NCBI GenBank assembly: GCA_003221615.1
Contig: QHSQ01000116.1
Location: forward strand, 1 to 35,870
DNA: 35,870 nt
Source of the DNA: Candidatus Rokuibacteriota bacterium
GTDB lineage: Bacteria > Methylomirabilota > Methylomirabilia > Rokubacteriales > CSP1-6
Direction: 5' to 3'
The notes under the pieces are model-generated. The model was not told where the DNA came from and did not search any database. It saw only the letters and a program-made list of their open reading frames with translations. Of this stretch, positions 34,456 through 35,870 are shown piece by piece; the stretch's first letter is position 1; each line of letters starts with the position of its first letter. A program made the translations under genes and the position numbers.

Positions 34456-34477
34456 AAAAACGGCCGGATCGGTCCGG
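34456..34477 (-). terminator. Intrinsic terminator after the MFS gene
   Basis: The minus strand reads CCGGACCGATCCGG, a 5-bp stem with a 4-nt loop, followed by CCG and TTTTT. It lies 15 bp after the stop of the MFS gene at 34493 and before the mlaC promoter. Confidence 0.55.
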
Positions 34478-34492
34478 GGAGCACCGCGAGGC

Positions 34493-35695
34493 TCATGGGG
34501 TGAGCACCGGAGCGGGCACACGAACCCGGAGCTCCCGACCGACGAGCCACGCCCCGGAGAACGTGAGGATCGCCGCGATGAGATAGACCGCGTGGATGCC
34601 AAACGCGTGGATGACAAGGCCTCCCACCAGCGGCCCCGCGACGCCGCGAACGCCCGCGAGCGTCGCGCCGATCGCGACGTATTGGGCGGTGCGCTGAGGC
34701 CCGGCGACGTCGATGACGGCCATCATCCAGACGAGCTCCAGGCCGATGGCCAGCAGCGAGTCGGTGACGGCGCTCGCGACCAGAACCCAAGGGCTCCAGG
34801 CGATGTAGTAGATCAGCGGGGTCGTCGCGCCGATCAGGTACATCACGCGGAGCGCCTCGAGGCTCGACTTGCGGTCGACGAGCCATCCCCAGTAGGCGCT
34901 TCCGGCGAGCGTTGAGACCGCGGCCACCGACGCGAACACGCCGACCTGCGAGGCACTCACCTGCAGGACGTCGACCGCCAGGAGGGGGTGCGCAGGCGCC
35001 TGGATCCAGCAGCCGAAGCCGAATAGAAAGGACGCGATCAGGAGGCGTCGGAAGGCATGATCCTCGCGTACGGTCAGCCACGCCTCTCGGAGACCGGCCG
35101 GCCCTTCATCACCGTCGCCCTCCGGCTCAGGCACCGAGAGACGCCGCAGGCGCAGGCTCGCGGCCATGCCGAGGAGCGCGGCGGCGACGAAGATCCAGCG
35201 GTAGCCGATCCGATCGAAAAGCTGACCGGCGGCGAGCGCCAGCCCGATGCTGAGCACCGCACCGGCCATCCGGACCAGGCCGAGGGCACGACCGCGCTGG
35301 GCCCGAGGGTAGACCCGCTCGACGACCGCCGCATGGGCGGGCGCGACGGCGGCGCCGAAGAAGTCCCGCGCGACCACGAGGCCGACGAACGACCACGCCG
35401 AGCTGACGAAGGGGACCAGGAGGAACACGCCTCGGGCGAGGAAGGCGGGCCAGACGAGATAAGGCAGAGGGGGCCGCCCGTGGCACGCCTTCGCCCACAA
35501 GAGCGACAGAAGCAGGCACCCGCCCCCTGCGGAGGACATCACGGCGAGCTGAAGCGGCGTGGCGCCGAGCTCACGCCGGAGAATCAAGCCGAGGAATGGG
35601 CCGGTCAGACCCGCGAAGACCGTGAACAAGAGCGTCGCCGAGATATCGATCCTGAGGGCGCGACGAATCTCAGGGCTGAACCGCGATCCGATCAT
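34493..35695 (-). CDS. MFS transporter (12 TM)
   Basis: 400 residues, twelve hydrophobic helices. The first half has FGAAVAPAHAAVVERVYPRAQRGRALGLVRMAGA, an MFS loop 4-5 pattern; the second half has YWGWLVDRKSSLEALRVMYLIG in the place of the loop 8-9 motif. A hydrophilic central loop near 195-215 (PEPEGDGDEGPAGL) links the halves. The family resembles general drug or metabolite exporters; no substrate can be assigned. ATG at 35693-35695 is directly preceded by GGAG, spacing unusually short, so the true start may be slightly different. A terminator separates it from mlaC. Confidence 0.85.
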   Translation of the reverse strand: MIGSRFSPEIRRALRIDISATLLFTVFAGLTGPFLGLILRRELGATPLQLAVMSSAGGGCLLLSLLWAKACHGRPPLPYLVWPAFLARGVFLLVPFVSSAWSFVGLVVARDFFGAAVAPAHAAVVERVYPRAQRGRALGLVRMAGAVLSIGLALAAGQLFDRIGYRWIFVAAALLGMAASLRLRRLSVPEPEGDGDEGPAGLREAWLTVREDHAFRRLLIASFLFGFGCWIQAPAHPLLAVDVLQVSASQVGVFASVAAVSTLAGSAYWGWLVDRKSSLEALRVMYLIGATTPLIYYIAWSPWVLVASAVTDSLLAIGLELVWMMAVIDVAGPQRTAQYVAIGATLAGVRGVAGPLVGGLVIHAFGIHAVYLIAAILTFSGAWLVGRELRVRVPAPVLTP

Positions 35696-35845
35696 CTCCG
35701 TCTTTCGGGTTTGACTGGGGCGGCGGGGCCCGACCCGTGGTCCTCGCGTTCATCCCCAGCAACGATTATGTCGCGTCTCGCGGCGCCGGCCTCGCTTCCC
35801 GGTGATGTCGTCTAACCCTGCGTCGCACCGACGATCCGGGTCGGC

Positions 35846-35851
35846 TACAAT
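35846..35851 (+). promoter_or_regulatory. -10 element (TACAAT) of the gene at the right edge
   Basis: TACAAT ends 7 nt before the ATG at 35859 and no ribosome-binding site lies between. It repeats the leaderless arrangement seen elsewhere in the window. Nothing else is recognisable in 35696-35845. Confidence 0.45.
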
Positions 35852-35858
35852 CGGCCGC

Positions 35859-35870
35859 ATGAGTCCCATT
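35859..35870 (+). CDS. First four codons of a gene running off the right edge (partial)
   Basis: ATG at 35859-35861 followed by three sense codons (M-S-P-I) to the window end. It is called only because of the well-placed TACAAT -10 element and the divergent orientation relative to the MFS gene. No product can be proposed. Confidence 0.35.

Overview
The window is GC-rich (about two thirds G+C), densely coded bacterial chromosome from a diderm organism. It carries MlaA and MlaC (outer-membrane lipid-asymmetry proteins), lipoproteins, periplasmic MsrP/MsrQ and a multihaem cytochrome c. Gene content and codon style suggest an uncultivated soil or subsurface lineage such as Rokubacteria/Methylomirabilota or a deltaproteobacterial relative. 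That assignment is inference; no rRNA or other phylogenetic marker is present. I saw no tRNA, rRNA, CRISPR array or insertion sequence.

Layout. 1-5411: the tail of a 3-hydroxyisobutyrate-dehydrogenase-like gene, a retropepsin-like protease, a class III CoA-transferase and, divergent from it by only 18 bp, a complete metH. 5491-18905 (minus strand): a signalling locus. A sigma-54 activator (NtrC type) sits upstream of a run encoding a nuclease-fold-like protein with an Ala/Pro tail, a REC-GAF-HD-GYP protein, a CheY-like regulator, two related methyltransferases, a secreted protein, an acetyltransferase, a 7TM-type histidine kinase and a REC-GAF-GAF histidine kinase. A paralogue of the secreted protein lies at the far end. 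Two very similar sigma-54-type promoters precede the first gene of the run and this paralogue, and they share upstream motifs. 19059-21396: hexahaem cytochrome c coupled to mlaA, and a small Cys protein. 21400-29985 (minus strand): one co-directional array of MXKDD Met-rich protein, thioredoxin-like selenoprotein, histidine kinase, OmpR-type regulator, MsrP, MsrQ, phosphonoacetate hydrolase, and a catalytic/non-catalytic M16 peptidase pair. 30137-33750: a MoaD-like protein, a PF13769-type protein, an MFS transporter and the two subunits of a class I fumarase/tartrate dehydratase; a tandem repeat encoding a coupled mini-ORF lies between the subunits. 33807-35870: mlaC, a second MFS transporter and the first codons of a divergent gene.

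The strongest discovery is at 29159-29686. A TlpA/thioredoxin-like gene is interrupted by an in-frame TGA exactly where the first redox cysteine belongs (WTFG-U-INC), and a SECIS-like hairpin follows immediately. It lies directly between a Met-rich MXKDD protein and a two-component system plus MsrPQ. Together this looks like a periplasmic methionine-oxidation defence operon, reminiscent of the MrpX-MsrPQ hypochlorite-scavenging system but with different regulators and a selenoprotein.

A second pattern is a -10-like hexamer placed 6-7 nt before the start codon of genes that lack a Shine-Dalgarno sequence (metH, the CoA-transferase, mlaC, the MoaD-like gene, the NtrC-type gene, and the gene at the right edge). 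This suggests frequent leaderless transcription of first genes in operons.
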